Assembly: GCA_965276835.1 (NCBI GenBank)
Contig: OZ255631.1
Coordinates: 4,278,001-4,342,000, forward strand
Source: BOG-932 sp965276835
GTDB taxonomy: Bacteria; Pseudomonadota; Alphaproteobacteria; BOG-932; Roseiterribacteraceae
DNA: 64,000 nt
Direction of reading: 5' to 3'
Below, in pieces: positions 25,471-33,244 of this stretch. Position 1 is the stretch's first letter. Each line of letters begins with the position of its first letter. The notes under the pieces are model-generated. The model saw only the letters and a list, made by a program, of their open reading frames with translations, made no database searches and was not told the DNA's origin. The position numbers were made by a program, and so were the translations under genes.

Positions 25471-26172
25471 ATGACAAAGCACACGATTGCCCTGGTTGAC
25501 GACGACCGCAACATCCTGACCTCGGTCGCCATGGCGCTTGAGGCTGAGGGTTTTGAGGTTCGAACCTATGGCGACGGCGAGGAGGCCCTGCGCGGCATGA
25601 CCACCCGTCCGGTTTCGCTTGCCGTCCTGGACATCAAGATGCCGCGCATGGACGGCATGGAGCTTTTGTCCCGCCTGCGCCAGAACTCGTCGATGCCGGT
25701 CATCTTCCTGACGTCGAAGGACGATGAGCTGGACGAACTGCTCGGCCTGCGCATGGGCGCCGACGATTATATTACCAAGCCGTTTTCCCAGCGCCTGCTG
25801 ATCGAGCGCATCCGGGCGCTTCTGCGCCGGGAGGAACACCGCAACGGCAATGTCGGCAGCGAGCCCGGATCGGTGATCGAGCGTGGCGACCTGGTGCTGG
25901 ACAGCAGCAAGCATCTTTGCACATGGAAGGGTAAGCCGGTGCCGCTGACGGTGACCGAATTCCTGCTGATCAAGACGCTGGCGCAGCGCCCCGGTCACGT
26001 CAAAAGCCGCAACCAGCTGATCGACACGGCCTACGGCGAACATATCTATGTCGACGACCGGACGATCGACAGCCACGTCAAGCGGGTACGGCGCAAATTC
26101 AAGGAGGTCGACGACGACTTCAACCAGATCGAGACTTTGTATGGCGCGGGATACCGCTATAAGGAGAGCTAA
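25471..26172 (+). CDS. chvI: ChvI-type response regulator
   Basis: 233 residues from ATG 25471, preceded by a GGGGAT purine run; an ATG four codons earlier (25459) is possible. The receiver domain begins IALVDDDRNIL, with the phosphoacceptor Asp in AVLDIKMPRMDGMELL and the switch Lys in DDYITKPFS. A C-terminal winged helix of OmpR/PhoB type follows (DDRTIDSHVKRVRRKF). The closest recognisable family is ChvI/ExoI of alphaproteobacteria, which controls envelope, acid and exopolysaccharide responses. It is paired with the ChvG-like kinase 18 bases downstream. Confidence 0.92.
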   Translation: MTKHTIALVDDDRNILTSVAMALEAEGFEVRTYGDGEEALRGMTTRPVSLAVLDIKMPRMDGMELLSRLRQNSSMPVIFLTSKDDELDELLGLRMGADDYITKPFSQRLLIERIRALLRREEHRNGNVGSEPGSVIERGDLVLDSSKHLCTWKGKPVPLTVTEFLLIKTLAQRPGHVKSRNQLIDTAYGEHIYVDDRTIDSHVKRVRRKFKEVDDDFNQIETLYGAGYRYKES

Positions 26173-26190
26173 CGCCGGAGGTACCGTCCG

Positions 26191-27933
26191 TTGGTGCTGA
26201 GCGCCGGCACGCGCCCAGGCGGCCGGCCGGCCCGCAAGCCGCTGCTGGTGCGCTTGCAGGACGTCTGGGCCGCAAGGCGGCGTATTCCCCGAGCCACAGG
26301 AACGAAGTCGGTCTCGCGTCGGATCCGGCGACGCCTGCCGGTTTCGCCACTGACCTTGCGCATCCTCGCGGTCAACATGCTGGCGCTGGCGATCCTGGTG
26401 GTCGGCCTGCTCTATCTTGGCCAGTACCAGGACAATCTGATCCTCTCCCATCTCGAGGCGTTGAAGGGCGATGCGCGGGTGTTCGCCGGCATGGTCGCGG
26501 AAGGCGGGGTCACGGGCAGCGACATCAACGGCCAATATGCACTTTCGCCGCGCCCGGCCCGTTCGGTCATTCGCCGTTGGGTCGACGCCACCGACGTGCG
26601 GACCCGGCTGTTCGATCCGCAGGGCGGTTTCTTCGCGGACAGCCAGACGCTGGACGGTCCCAACGGCACCAGCATCGACTGGCGCCCTCTCCCTCCCCCC
26701 CACAGTTTCAGTACGCATGTCGAGCAATTGGCCGACCTGTTCCTCCGCCAGTTCGATACCTGGCCGGGACGTGGGACGCTGCCGCTTTATAAGGGTGACG
26801 AGCGCACCGCGCCGCTGTCGGCCAATCCTGACCTGACGACAGCTTTGCAAGGCGAGGTTTCGGGCCGCGTCTGGCTCGACTCCGACGGACACCTGAAGCT
26901 GACCGCCGCGGCGCCCGTGCAACGCCTGAAGCTGGTTCTGGGCGCGGTCTTGCTGAACGGAGATGGCGGCGTGATCGAGGATGCCATTCGGTCCACCCAG
27001 ATCGACATCGCCAAGGCGTTCGCCGGCGCGCTGGCGATCACGGTCCTGCTGTCGCTCTATCTTGCCGGCGCCATCGGGCGGCCTATTCGCCGTCTGGCGC
27101 AGGCCGCCGAACGGCTCCGCATGGGTACCGGCCGCGAAGACGAGATTCCCGATTTCACAAGCCGGCGCGACGAGATCGGCGAGCTGTCGCTGGCGTTGCG
27201 CGAGATGACGGGTGCGCTGCGCAATCGCATGGATGCGATCGAACAATTCGCCGCGGACGTCGCGCACGAACTGAAGAACCCGCTGTCTTCGCTGGCAAGC
27301 GCGGTCGAAACAGTGGGGCGGGTCACCGACCCCGTTCAGCAGCAGCGGCTTCTTGGAATCATCCGCGAGGATGTCACCCGTCTCGACCGCCTGATCAGCG
27401 ATATCTCCAATGCGTCGCGGCTGGATGCCGAATTGTCGCGCGCGGAATCGCATCCGGTCGAATTGCGCACTCTGCTTGAGACTCTGGTTGAGATTCACCG
27501 GTCGATCGACGAGACCCGGACCGGATTTTCCGGGCCGGTCACGATCGTACTTGATACCCCGGCCGGTTTGATTGTGCGTGGTCTGGAGAGCCGCCTGGGC
27601 CAGGTATTTCAGAATCTGATCGCCAACGCAGTCTCTTTTTCCCCGCCGGGCGGCACTGTCTGGGTATCGGCAACGCGGTCCGGCGGCAAGGCGACGGTCG
27701 TCGTCGAAGATCAGGGGCCGGGAATCCCGCCGGCCAAGCTGGATGCGATATTCGACCGCTTTTACAGCGAACGCCCCTCCGGCGAGGCATTCGGAACGCA
27801 TTCCGGCCTCGGACTTTCGATCTCCAAGCAGATCGTCGAGACACTGGCCGGCCGTATCTATGCCGAGAATCGGATTGGCGACGGCGGTGCGGTGGCGGGC
27901 GCGCGGTTCGTGGTCGAATTGCCGCTAGCCTGA
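26191..27933 (+). CDS. chvG: ChvG-type sensor histidine kinase
   Basis: 580 residues from TTG 26191 (GTG 26194 possible). A basic cytosolic start is followed by a membrane helix (about 53-75), a periplasmic stimulus-sensing domain of about 200 residues typical of ChvG/ExoS, a second helix (about 274-292), HAMP, and the H-box FAADVAHELKNPLSSL. The ATPase domain has NLIANAVSFSPPG, VEDQGPGIPPAKL and THSGLGLSISKQIVETL. It senses envelope stress and phosphorylates ChvI; in rhizobia its output is tuned by the periplasmic protein ExoR, which is not seen here. Confidence 0.92.
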   Translation: MVLSAGTRPGGRPARKPLLVRLQDVWAARRRIPRATGTKSVSRRIRRRLPVSPLTLRILAVNMLALAILVVGLLYLGQYQDNLILSHLEALKGDARVFAGMVAEGGVTGSDINGQYALSPRPARSVIRRWVDATDVRTRLFDPQGGFFADSQTLDGPNGTSIDWRPLPPPHSFSTHVEQLADLFLRQFDTWPGRGTLPLYKGDERTAPLSANPDLTTALQGEVSGRVWLDSDGHLKLTAAAPVQRLKLVLGAVLLNGDGGVIEDAIRSTQIDIAKAFAGALAITVLLSLYLAGAIGRPIRRLAQAAERLRMGTGREDEIPDFTSRRDEIGELSLALREMTGALRNRMDAIEQFAADVAHELKNPLSSLASAVETVGRVTDPVQQQRLLGIIREDVTRLDRLISDISNASRLDAELSRAESHPVELRTLLETLVEIHRSIDETRTGFSGPVTIVLDTPAGLIVRGLESRLGQVFQNLIANAVSFSPPGGTVWVSATRSGGKATVVVEDQGPGIPPAKLDAIFDRFYSERPSGEAFGTHSGLGLSISKQIVETLAGRIYAENRIGDGGAVAGARFVVELPLA

Positions 27934-27940
27934 GGCCCCG

Positions 27941-28417
27941 GTGCGATTGACAGTCAGGCATGGCACGCCCAACCTTCCGGGAATGCTAACGGCCCATGCG
28001 ACCTGTATCGCCATCGACGGACACGGCATCTTGCTGCGCGGGCCGTCGGGAAGCGGAAAATCCGATCTTGCCCTACGCGCCATTGCCGGCGGCGCGCACC
28101 TTGTCGCGGACGATCAGGTCCTGCTCGCGCGTGACGGCGACGCCGTGATAGGCTCCGCGCCGCCCGCCCTGCATGGCCTGATCGAGATCAGAGGACTTGG
28201 ACTTATGCGCATGAACGCGGACGCCCACACGCGGATCGCGCTGGTTGCCGACATGACGGCGGCGGCCGCCATCGACCGAATGCCGGAGCCGCGGCGGTGC
28301 CAGTTGGCCGGCGCAAGCCTTCCGTTTTTCGCGCTCGATCCGTTTCAGGCCTCCGCCCCGGCCAAGCTTCGGTTCGCGCTGACGGCGGCGCTCGATCCCG
28401 GGCTGCTTCAGCGATGA
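27941..28417 (+). CDS. hprK: HPr kinase/phosphorylase, short alphaproteobacterial form
   Basis: 158 residues from GTG 27941 (or ATG 27983). Only the C-terminal catalytic domain is present, as usual in alphaproteobacteria. It has a P-loop GPSGSGKSDLALR (about 31-43), HLVADDQVLL, and IEIRGLGLM. It phosphorylates and dephosphorylates HPr on the regulatory serine, linking carbon and nitrogen status to gene control. It starts 7 bases after chvG and overlaps rapZ by 4 bases. HPr and EIIA are encoded further down the same run. Confidence 0.9.
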   Translation: MRLTVRHGTPNLPGMLTAHATCIAIDGHGILLRGPSGSGKSDLALRAIAGGAHLVADDQVLLARDGDAVIGSAPPALHGLIEIRGLGLMRMNADAHTRIALVADMTAAAAIDRMPEPRRCQLAGASLPFFALDPFQASAPAKLRFALTAALDPGLLQR

Positions 28418-29301
28418 GCCGCCAGCGTCGCTTCGTTCTGGTCACCGGCATGTCCGGCGCCGGCCTGGCGACGACGACGAACGCGCTCGAGGATATGGGG
28501 TACGAGGTTCTCGACAACCTGCCGCTCTTTCTGTTCGACCTTCTGCTGCGCGAAGGGGAATCCCGCGACCGACCCCTGGCCATCGGGATCGACAGCCGGA
28601 CGCGCGATTTCACCGCCGAACGGCTGCTGTCGCTGGTCGCGGAACTGAGGGCCAAGCCTGAGGTTTCGGTCCAGCTGGTCTTCATCGAGGCGGATGACGA
28701 AACGCTGCTCCGCCGTTTCACCGAAACCCGCCGCCGCCATCCATTGGCGCTCGACCGGCCGGTCATCGACGGTATCCACAACGAACGCGCGCTGCTGGAG
28801 CCGCTGAAGCTGCGGGCCGATCTTTCGGTTGATACGTCGGACCTCTCCGTTCACGACCTGAAGCGGATGATCGCCGGCCATTTCAGCCTCGATCGGGCGC
28901 CGGAACTGGGGGTGTTCGTCACCTCGTTTTCCTATCGTTCCGGCCTTCCGCGCGACGCCGATCTGGTGTTCGACGTCCGGTTCCTGCGCAACCCGCATTG
29001 GGACGCGGATTTGCGCCCCCACACCGGTCTCGATCCGCGTGTCGCCGCCTATATCGAGGCCGACCCGGAGTTCGCTCCGTTCCTGGACAGGCTGACTGGC
29101 TTTTTGGCGCCGCTCTTGCCTCGATACCAGATGGAAGGCAAAAGCTATCTTACAATCGCCATCGGCTGCACCGGCGGTAAACACAGATCGGTTTTTGTCG
29201 CAGAGCGGCTTGCGGCTTGGCTGGGCGATCAGGGAGTGAAAGTGGGCCTAAGCCATCGAGGGCTGGATCGCGCTCTGGACGATGCGGGTGCAAAAACGTG
29301 A
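28414..29301 (+). CDS. rapZ: RNase adapter RapZ homologue with altered Walker A
   Basis: 295 residues from ATG 28414 (ATGA overlap with hprK). RapZ family members bind nucleotides and small RNAs and, in enteric bacteria, guide RNase E to GlmZ. Family motifs are present: VTGMSGAG at the N-terminus, ALEDMGYEVLDNLPL, QLVFIEADDETLLRRF, ETRRRHPL, VFDVRFLRNPHW, and the C-terminal IGCTGGKHRSVFVAE. The P-loop reads GMSGAGLATTT: the GK[ST] of the Walker A box has become GLA, removing the phosphate-binding lysine. The rest is intact, so the gene looks functional but its NTP binding may be altered. Confidence 0.93.
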   Translation: MSRQRRFVLVTGMSGAGLATTTNALEDMGYEVLDNLPLFLFDLLLREGESRDRPLAIGIDSRTRDFTAERLLSLVAELRAKPEVSVQLVFIEADDETLLRRFTETRRRHPLALDRPVIDGIHNERALLEPLKLRADLSVDTSDLSVHDLKRMIAGHFSLDRAPELGVFVTSFSYRSGLPRDADLVFDVRFLRNPHWDADLRPHTGLDPRVAAYIEADPEFAPFLDRLTGFLAPLLPRYQMEGKSYLTIAIGCTGGKHRSVFVAERLAAWLGDQGVKVGLSHRGLDRALDDAGAKT

Positions 29302-30293
29302 GTCACGCCGGCCATGAGCATGACCATGAAGCGGGGCACGATCATGCCGCCGCGGCCAGCCAGACGCGTGTCTTTTATACATTCTGGCTGATTGCCGTCT
29401 TCATGGTCCTCGAGGCGGTCGGCGGCTGGTGGGCCGGATCGTTGACCCTGGTCGCCGACGCCGGCCATATGCTGACGGATTCAGGCGCCCTGGCGCTGGC
29501 CTGGTTCGCCGCGCGCGCCATGCAGCGGCCGAGCGACGCCGAACGGTCTTACGGTCATGACCGGTTCTCCGTTCTAGCGGCTCTGATCAACGGTCTGGCG
29601 CTGATGGCTATCGTGCTGTGGATCGCCGTCGAAGCCATCCACCGCATTCTCGCCCCGGAGATGGTCAAAGCGGTGCCGATGCTGGTCATCGCCGTGGCCG
29701 GGCTGGCGGTCAATACCGGGGCGTTTTTCATGCTGCACGGCGGCGACCGCGACAATCTCAACATCCAGGCCGCGCTGCTGCATGTCATCGGCGATATGCT
29801 GGCGTCGCTTGCGGCCGTGGTCGCGGCCGTTATCATCCTGTTCAATCCGGGCCTGAACATCGCCGATCCGATCCTGTCGATCGTCGCAGGCGCCCTGATC
29901 CTGAAGACGTCGTGGGCGCTCGTACGCCGATCCTGGCATGTGCTCATGGAGGCGACGCCAGAGGGCCTGAATGTTCAGGAGATCGCCAAGGCGCTGGAGG
30001 GGGTCGGCGGAGTGGCGGATGTCCATCACGTGCATGTCTGGTCGCTGCGGCCGGGCAAGCCGTTAATCACGCTGCATGCGCGCGCGGCTGCGGGATATGC
30101 GCAGGACCGGGTGTTGGCCGACATAAAAAACGCACTCGCCGAACGGTTCCACATCACGCACTCGACCGTTCAGCTCGAAGGCGCCTGCGCCGACAGCGAC
30201 GACCATGACACCCATCGTCACGGGCCGTCGGGGCATGACCACGATCGCGGCCAAGCGCATTCACATCATTCAAAACGGGCGGCATCGCGATGA
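29298..30293 (+). CDS. cation diffusion facilitator (Zn/Co/Cd efflux)
   Basis: 331 residues from GTG 29298 (GTGA overlap with rapZ). A His-rich N-terminus (HAGHEHDHEAGHDH) and an equally His-rich tail (HDTHRHGPSGHDHDRG) flank six membrane helices. CDF signatures: GSLTLVADAGHMLTDS with the H/D metal site of helix 2, and ALLHVIGDMLAS for helix 5. The cytosolic C-terminal domain is of ZT-dimer type (VADVHHVHVWSLRPGK). It is probably a proton-driven zinc exporter of the CzcD/ZitB group. It is embedded with overlaps between rapZ and the EIIA gene. Confidence 0.93.
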   Translation: MSHAGHEHDHEAGHDHAAAASQTRVFYTFWLIAVFMVLEAVGGWWAGSLTLVADAGHMLTDSGALALAWFAARAMQRPSDAERSYGHDRFSVLAALINGLALMAIVLWIAVEAIHRILAPEMVKAVPMLVIAVAGLAVNTGAFFMLHGGDRDNLNIQAALLHVIGDMLASLAAVVAAVIILFNPGLNIADPILSIVAGALILKTSWALVRRSWHVLMEATPEGLNVQEIAKALEGVGGVADVHHVHVWSLRPGKPLITLHARAAAGYAQDRVLADIKNALAERFHITHSTVQLEGACADSDDHDTHRHGPSGHDHDRGQAHSHHSKRAASR

Positions 30294-30694
30294 TCGGCAT
30301 TGTTCTCGTTACACACGGAAATCTGGCGCGCGAGTTTCTCGCGGCGATGGAGCACGTCGTGGGGAAGCAGGAACAGGCGCGGGCGATTTCGATCGGTCCC
30401 GATGACGACATGGAGCAGCGCCGCGCCGATATTCTCGCCGCCGCCGCCGAGGTCGATACCGGCGAAGGCGCGATCCTTTTGACCGACATGTTCGGCGGCA
30501 CGCCGTCCAACCTCGCGATTTCGATCATCGACCGGGCCAAGGTCGAGGTTCTGGCGGGCGTCAACCTGCCGATGCTGATCAAGTTGGCCAGCGTTCGGCG
30601 CACGGAACCGCTGGCCAGCGCTGTCACGCAGGCGCGCGATGCCGGCAAGAAATATATCAGCGTCGCCTCGACCTTGCTGACGGACCAGCCTTGA
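30290..30694 (+). CDS. PTS EIIA component, mannose type
   Basis: 134 residues from ATG 30290 (ATGA overlap with the CDF gene). The phosphoacceptor His is in LVTHGNLAREFL; the family motif LLTDMFGGTPSNLA follows, with NLPMLIKLAS later. No EIIB, EIIC or EIID genes are near, so it is likely part of the regulatory PTS-Ntr-like chain of alphaproteobacteria (EI-Ntr to HPr to EIIA) and not a sugar importer. The stop overlaps the HPr start. Confidence 0.93.
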   Translation: MIGIVLVTHGNLAREFLAAMEHVVGKQEQARAISIGPDDDMEQRRADILAAAAEVDTGEGAILLTDMFGGTPSNLAISIIDRAKVEVLAGVNLPMLIKLASVRRTEPLASAVTQARDAGKKYISVASTLLTDQP

Positions 30695-30993
30695 ACGCTG
30701 ATTCCGAAGTCATTCGCCGAACCGTCACCATCGTCAACGAGCGGGGCCTGCATGCCCGCGCGGCGGCGAAGTTCGTCAAGCTGGTCGATGGCTTCGACGC
30801 CAGCGTTACGGTCGAGCGTGGCGGCACATCGGTCGATGGCCGGTCGATCATGGGGTTGATGATGTTCGGCGCCGGTCCTGGGACCGAACTTGAGATCAAG
30901 GTCACCGGCCCCGACGCGGCAACGGCATCGGCGGCGTTGTTCGACCTGATCGCGCGCGGTTTCGACGAGGGGATCTGCGTATCGGGCAGTTGA
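30691..30993 (+). CDS. ptsH: HPr family phosphocarrier protein
   Basis: 100 residues from TTG 30691, which overlaps the EIIA stop. The active-site histidine is in NERGLHARAAAKFV (about residue 21). The regulatory serine is in VDGRSIMGLMM (about residue 52), the target of the HprK encoded in the same operon. It has the expected open-faced sandwich length with a short extra N-terminus. Together with HprK and EIIA it makes the regulatory PTS of the cell; the enzyme I gene is not in the window. Confidence 0.94.
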   Translation: MNADSEVIRRTVTIVNERGLHARAAAKFVKLVDGFDASVTVERGGTSVDGRSIMGLMMFGAGPGTELEIKVTGPDAATASAALFDLIARGFDEGICVSGS

Positions 30994-30997
30994 CGCC

Positions 30998-31014
30998 GGG
31001 TTGCTTTGCAACCC
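30998..31014 (+). promoter_or_regulatory. tight hairpin in the ptsH-ahcY gap
   Basis: GGGTTGC, TTT loop, GCAACCC: a perfect 7-bp stem starting 5 bases past the ptsH stop and ending 48 bases before ahcY. No T run follows, so it is a weak terminator at best. It could be an attenuating or RNA-stabilising element. It does not look like a known SAH or SAM riboswitch. Confidence 0.4.
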
Positions 31015-31062
31015 TACCCCCTGGTAGATGCTTGCGCCCACAGCTTTCAAAGGTTTCCACCC

Positions 31063-32466
31063 ATGGCTACCGCCACCGATTATAAGGTCCAAGACATCTC
31101 GCTCGCCGGCTGGGGTCGCAAGGAGATTGCGATCGCCGAAACCGAGATGCCGGGCCTGATGGCGACCCGCGAGGAATACGGTACCGCACAGCCGCTGAAA
31201 GGCGCCCGGATCGCCGGTTCGCTCCATATGACGATCCAGACGGCCGTCCTGATCGAGACGCTGAAGGCTCTGGGCGCGGATGTGCGCTGGGCCTCATGCA
31301 ACATCTATTCGACGCAGGACCACGCCGCCGCGGCCATTGCTACCGCCGGCACGCCGGTCTTCGCGATCAAGGGCGAGAGCCTGGAAGATTACTGGGACTA
31401 TACCCACCGCATCTTCGAATGGGCCGATGGCGGCGCACCGAACATGATCCTCGATGACGGCGGCGACGCCACCCTGCTGATCCATCTGGGCCTGCGCGCC
31501 GAAAACGGCGACGTCGCGTTCCTTGAAGGCGCGTCCAATGAGGAAGAGGAAGTTCTGTTCGCCGCGATCAAGAAGCGGATGAAAGAAAAGCCGGGCTTCT
31601 ACACGGCCTGCGCCACCTCGATCCGCGGCGTGACCGAGGAGACGACGACCGGCGTCCACCGCCTCTATGACATGCAAAAGGCCGGCACGCTGCTGTGGCC
31701 GGCGATCAACGTCAATGACAGCGTCACCAAGTCGAAATTCGACAATCTGTACGGCTGCCGCGAGAGCCTGGTCGACGGCATCCGCCGCGGCACCGATGTC
31801 ATGATGTCGGGCAAGGTCGCGGTCGTCGCCGGCTTCGGCGATGTCGGCAAGGGCTCGGCCGCCTCGCTGCGCAGCGCCGGCGCGCGCGTGATGGTGACCG
31901 AGGTCGATCCGATCTGTGCGCTGCAGGCGGCGATGGAAGGCTACCAGGTGACCACGATGGACGATGCGGCGCCGCATGCCGACATTTTCGTCACCGCGAC
32001 CGGCAACCTGGACGTCATCACCCACGACCATATGCGCGCGATGAAAGACCGCGCCATCGTCTGCAATATCGGCCATTTCGACAGCGAAATTCAGATCGAC
32101 TCGCTGCGCAACTACAAATGGGAAGAGGTAAAGCCGCAGGTCGACGAGGTCGTCTTCCCGGACGGCAAGCGCCTGATCGTGCTGTCCAAGGGCCGCCTCG
32201 TGAACCTGGGCAACGCCACCGGCCACCCCAGCTTCGTGATGAGCGCCTCCTTCACCAACCAGACGCTGGCGCAGATCGAGCTTTGGACAAACCCGACCAA
32301 GTACAAGAAGGAAGTCTACGTTCTGCCCAAGAATCTGGACGAGAAGGTCGCCTTCCTGCACCTCGCCAAGGTCGGCGCCAAACTGACCAAACTCAGCGAC
32401 AAGCAGGCCACCTATCTGGGGCTCAGCCAGTCCGGCCCGTTCAAGCCGGATACCTATCGCTACTAG
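31063..32466 (+). CDS. ahcY: adenosylhomocysteinase
   Basis: 467 residues from ATG 31063; an upstream in-frame codon at 31006 would run through the hairpin region and is unlikely. Hydrolyses S-adenosylhomocysteine to adenosine and homocysteine, clearing the product inhibitor of methyltransferases. Markers: GSLHMTIQTAVLIETL, WASCNIYSTQDHAAAAIA, NVNDSVTKSKFDNLYG, the NAD site VAGFGDVGKGSAASL, CNIGHFDSEI, and the terminal SGPFKPDTYRY. Length and ending are normal. Confidence 0.98.
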   Translation: MATATDYKVQDISLAGWGRKEIAIAETEMPGLMATREEYGTAQPLKGARIAGSLHMTIQTAVLIETLKALGADVRWASCNIYSTQDHAAAAIATAGTPVFAIKGESLEDYWDYTHRIFEWADGGAPNMILDDGGDATLLIHLGLRAENGDVAFLEGASNEEEEVLFAAIKKRMKEKPGFYTACATSIRGVTEETTTGVHRLYDMQKAGTLLWPAINVNDSVTKSKFDNLYGCRESLVDGIRRGTDVMMSGKVAVVAGFGDVGKGSAASLRSAGARVMVTEVDPICALQAAMEGYQVTTMDDAAPHADIFVTATGNLDVITHDHMRAMKDRAIVCNIGHFDSEIQIDSLRNYKWEEVKPQVDEVVFPDGKRLIVLSKGRLVNLGNATGHPSFVMSASFTNQTLAQIELWTNPTKYKKEVYVLPKNLDEKVAFLHLAKVGAKLTKLSDKQATYLGLSQSGPFKPDTYRY

Positions 32467-32476
32467 GCGCTAAAGA

Positions 32477-32502
32477 CCCGGCTTCTCGTGTAAGGAGCCG
32501 GG
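32477..32502 (+). terminator. possible terminator after ahcY
   Basis: CCCGGCT and AGCCGGG pair as a 7-bp stem around a 12-base loop, starting 11 bases past the ahcY stop. No T tract follows, so it may be a Rho-dependent or bidirectional stop between ahcY and the convergent PIN toxin gene. Confidence 0.4.
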
Positions 32503-32509
32503 CGGATCG

Positions 32510-32935
32510 TTAGCGGTTTTCCCATGGATTGATCAGCCGCGCCCCGGTTTGTTCGAAGTCCTTGGTATTGCGTGTCACTAATGCCAGATCGTGTGCAATG
32601 GCGGTCGCGGCGATCAACGTGTCGATCACCGGCAATGTGCGTCCGGCGCTTTTTTCGCCCCAGATACGGGCGATAGGTATGCTGACCGGCAATATTCTGT
32701 CCGCGAAATCGTTTTCGATTCCGTCGACCCAGACGTTCAAATTTTCCCCCGCGACCGGATCGCTCCGCAGTTTCGCCTCGACACCCTTACGCAACTCGCC
32801 GATTGTCAAAACGCTTACGAACAGGCTTGTCCCGTCCGAAGCCGATAGAAACGCCAGGACGCCGGCATCCACCCGTGCTTTTCGAGTTTCGGATAGGACA
32901 TTGGTGTTGAGAAGATACCCCGAAGCCATGCTCAC
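32510..32935 (-). CDS. PIN-domain toxin, VapC/FitB type
   Basis: 141 residues. PIN-fold RNase with the acidic residues expected at the metal site: YLLNTNVLSETRK (the first acid is replaced by Asn in LLNTN), SVLTIGELRKGVE, and LPVIDTLIAATAIAHDL with TRNTKDF near the end. The first-motif Asp-to-Asn change is found in some FitB-like members but may weaken catalysis. The start overlaps the antitoxin stop by 4 bases. VapC-type toxins cleave tRNA or rRNA; the target here is unknown. Confidence 0.9.
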   Translation of the reverse strand: MSMASGYLLNTNVLSETRKARVDAGVLAFLSASDGTSLFVSVLTIGELRKGVEAKLRSDPVAGENLNVWVDGIENDFADRILPVSIPIARIWGEKSAGRTLPVIDTLIAATAIAHDLALVTRNTKDFEQTGARLINPWENR

Positions 32936-33177
32936 AACTCGACGATGCGACCGGTATCGCGCTCGCGTTCAATTGAAAATTCATCGAACTTCGGACCGCC
33001 CAACAGGTGCGCTTTGAAATCGGGCTTGTGCGCAGCGAGCGCTTTATAGTCCATCACCGACACAATAACGGCGCGTTCGGTCCCATGACGCGTGATTGTC
33101 TGCGGCCCTTCGGTCTGCGCGCGCTCGATAACTTCGCTCAATCGGGTTTTCGCATCTTGTAGAGGCCACGTCCCCAT
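32932..33177 (-). CDS. Phd/YefM-family antitoxin
   Basis: 81 residues from ATG 33177 with TTGGAGA upstream; the longer frame to 33258 runs through the promoter. The N-terminal Phd fold is clear (WPLQDAKTRLSEVIERAQ, then TITRHGTERAVIVS). The C-terminal third (FDEFSIERERDTGRIVEL) should wrap the toxin. It is encoded before and overlaps the PIN toxin. The upstream gap to 33245 has repeated CTAG-containing stretches that may be the operator. Confidence 0.9.
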   Translation of the reverse strand: MGTWPLQDAKTRLSEVIERAQTEGPQTITRHGTERAVIVSVMDYKALAAHKPDFKAHLLGGPKFDEFSIERERDTGRIVEL

Positions 33178-33244
33178 AACAATCTCCAATTCGACCAGAG
33201 CGACTAGAATATAGTAGTTTGAACTAGAAATTGCTAGCGACGCC

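Noticed and set aside
25375..27801. 808-codon open frame on the minus strand across chvI and chvG
   Set aside because: It lies wholly antisense to two clear genes, is rich in Arg, Gln, Asp and Gly as expected for a GC-rich shadow frame, and shows no domain.
30994..31062. SAH or SAM riboswitch before ahcY
   Set aside because: The 69-base gap has one 7-bp hairpin but lacks the conserved core and pseudoknot partners of the known SAH or SAM classes as far as can be judged by eye. A covariance-model search (Infernal with the Rfam SAH and SAM families) would settle it.
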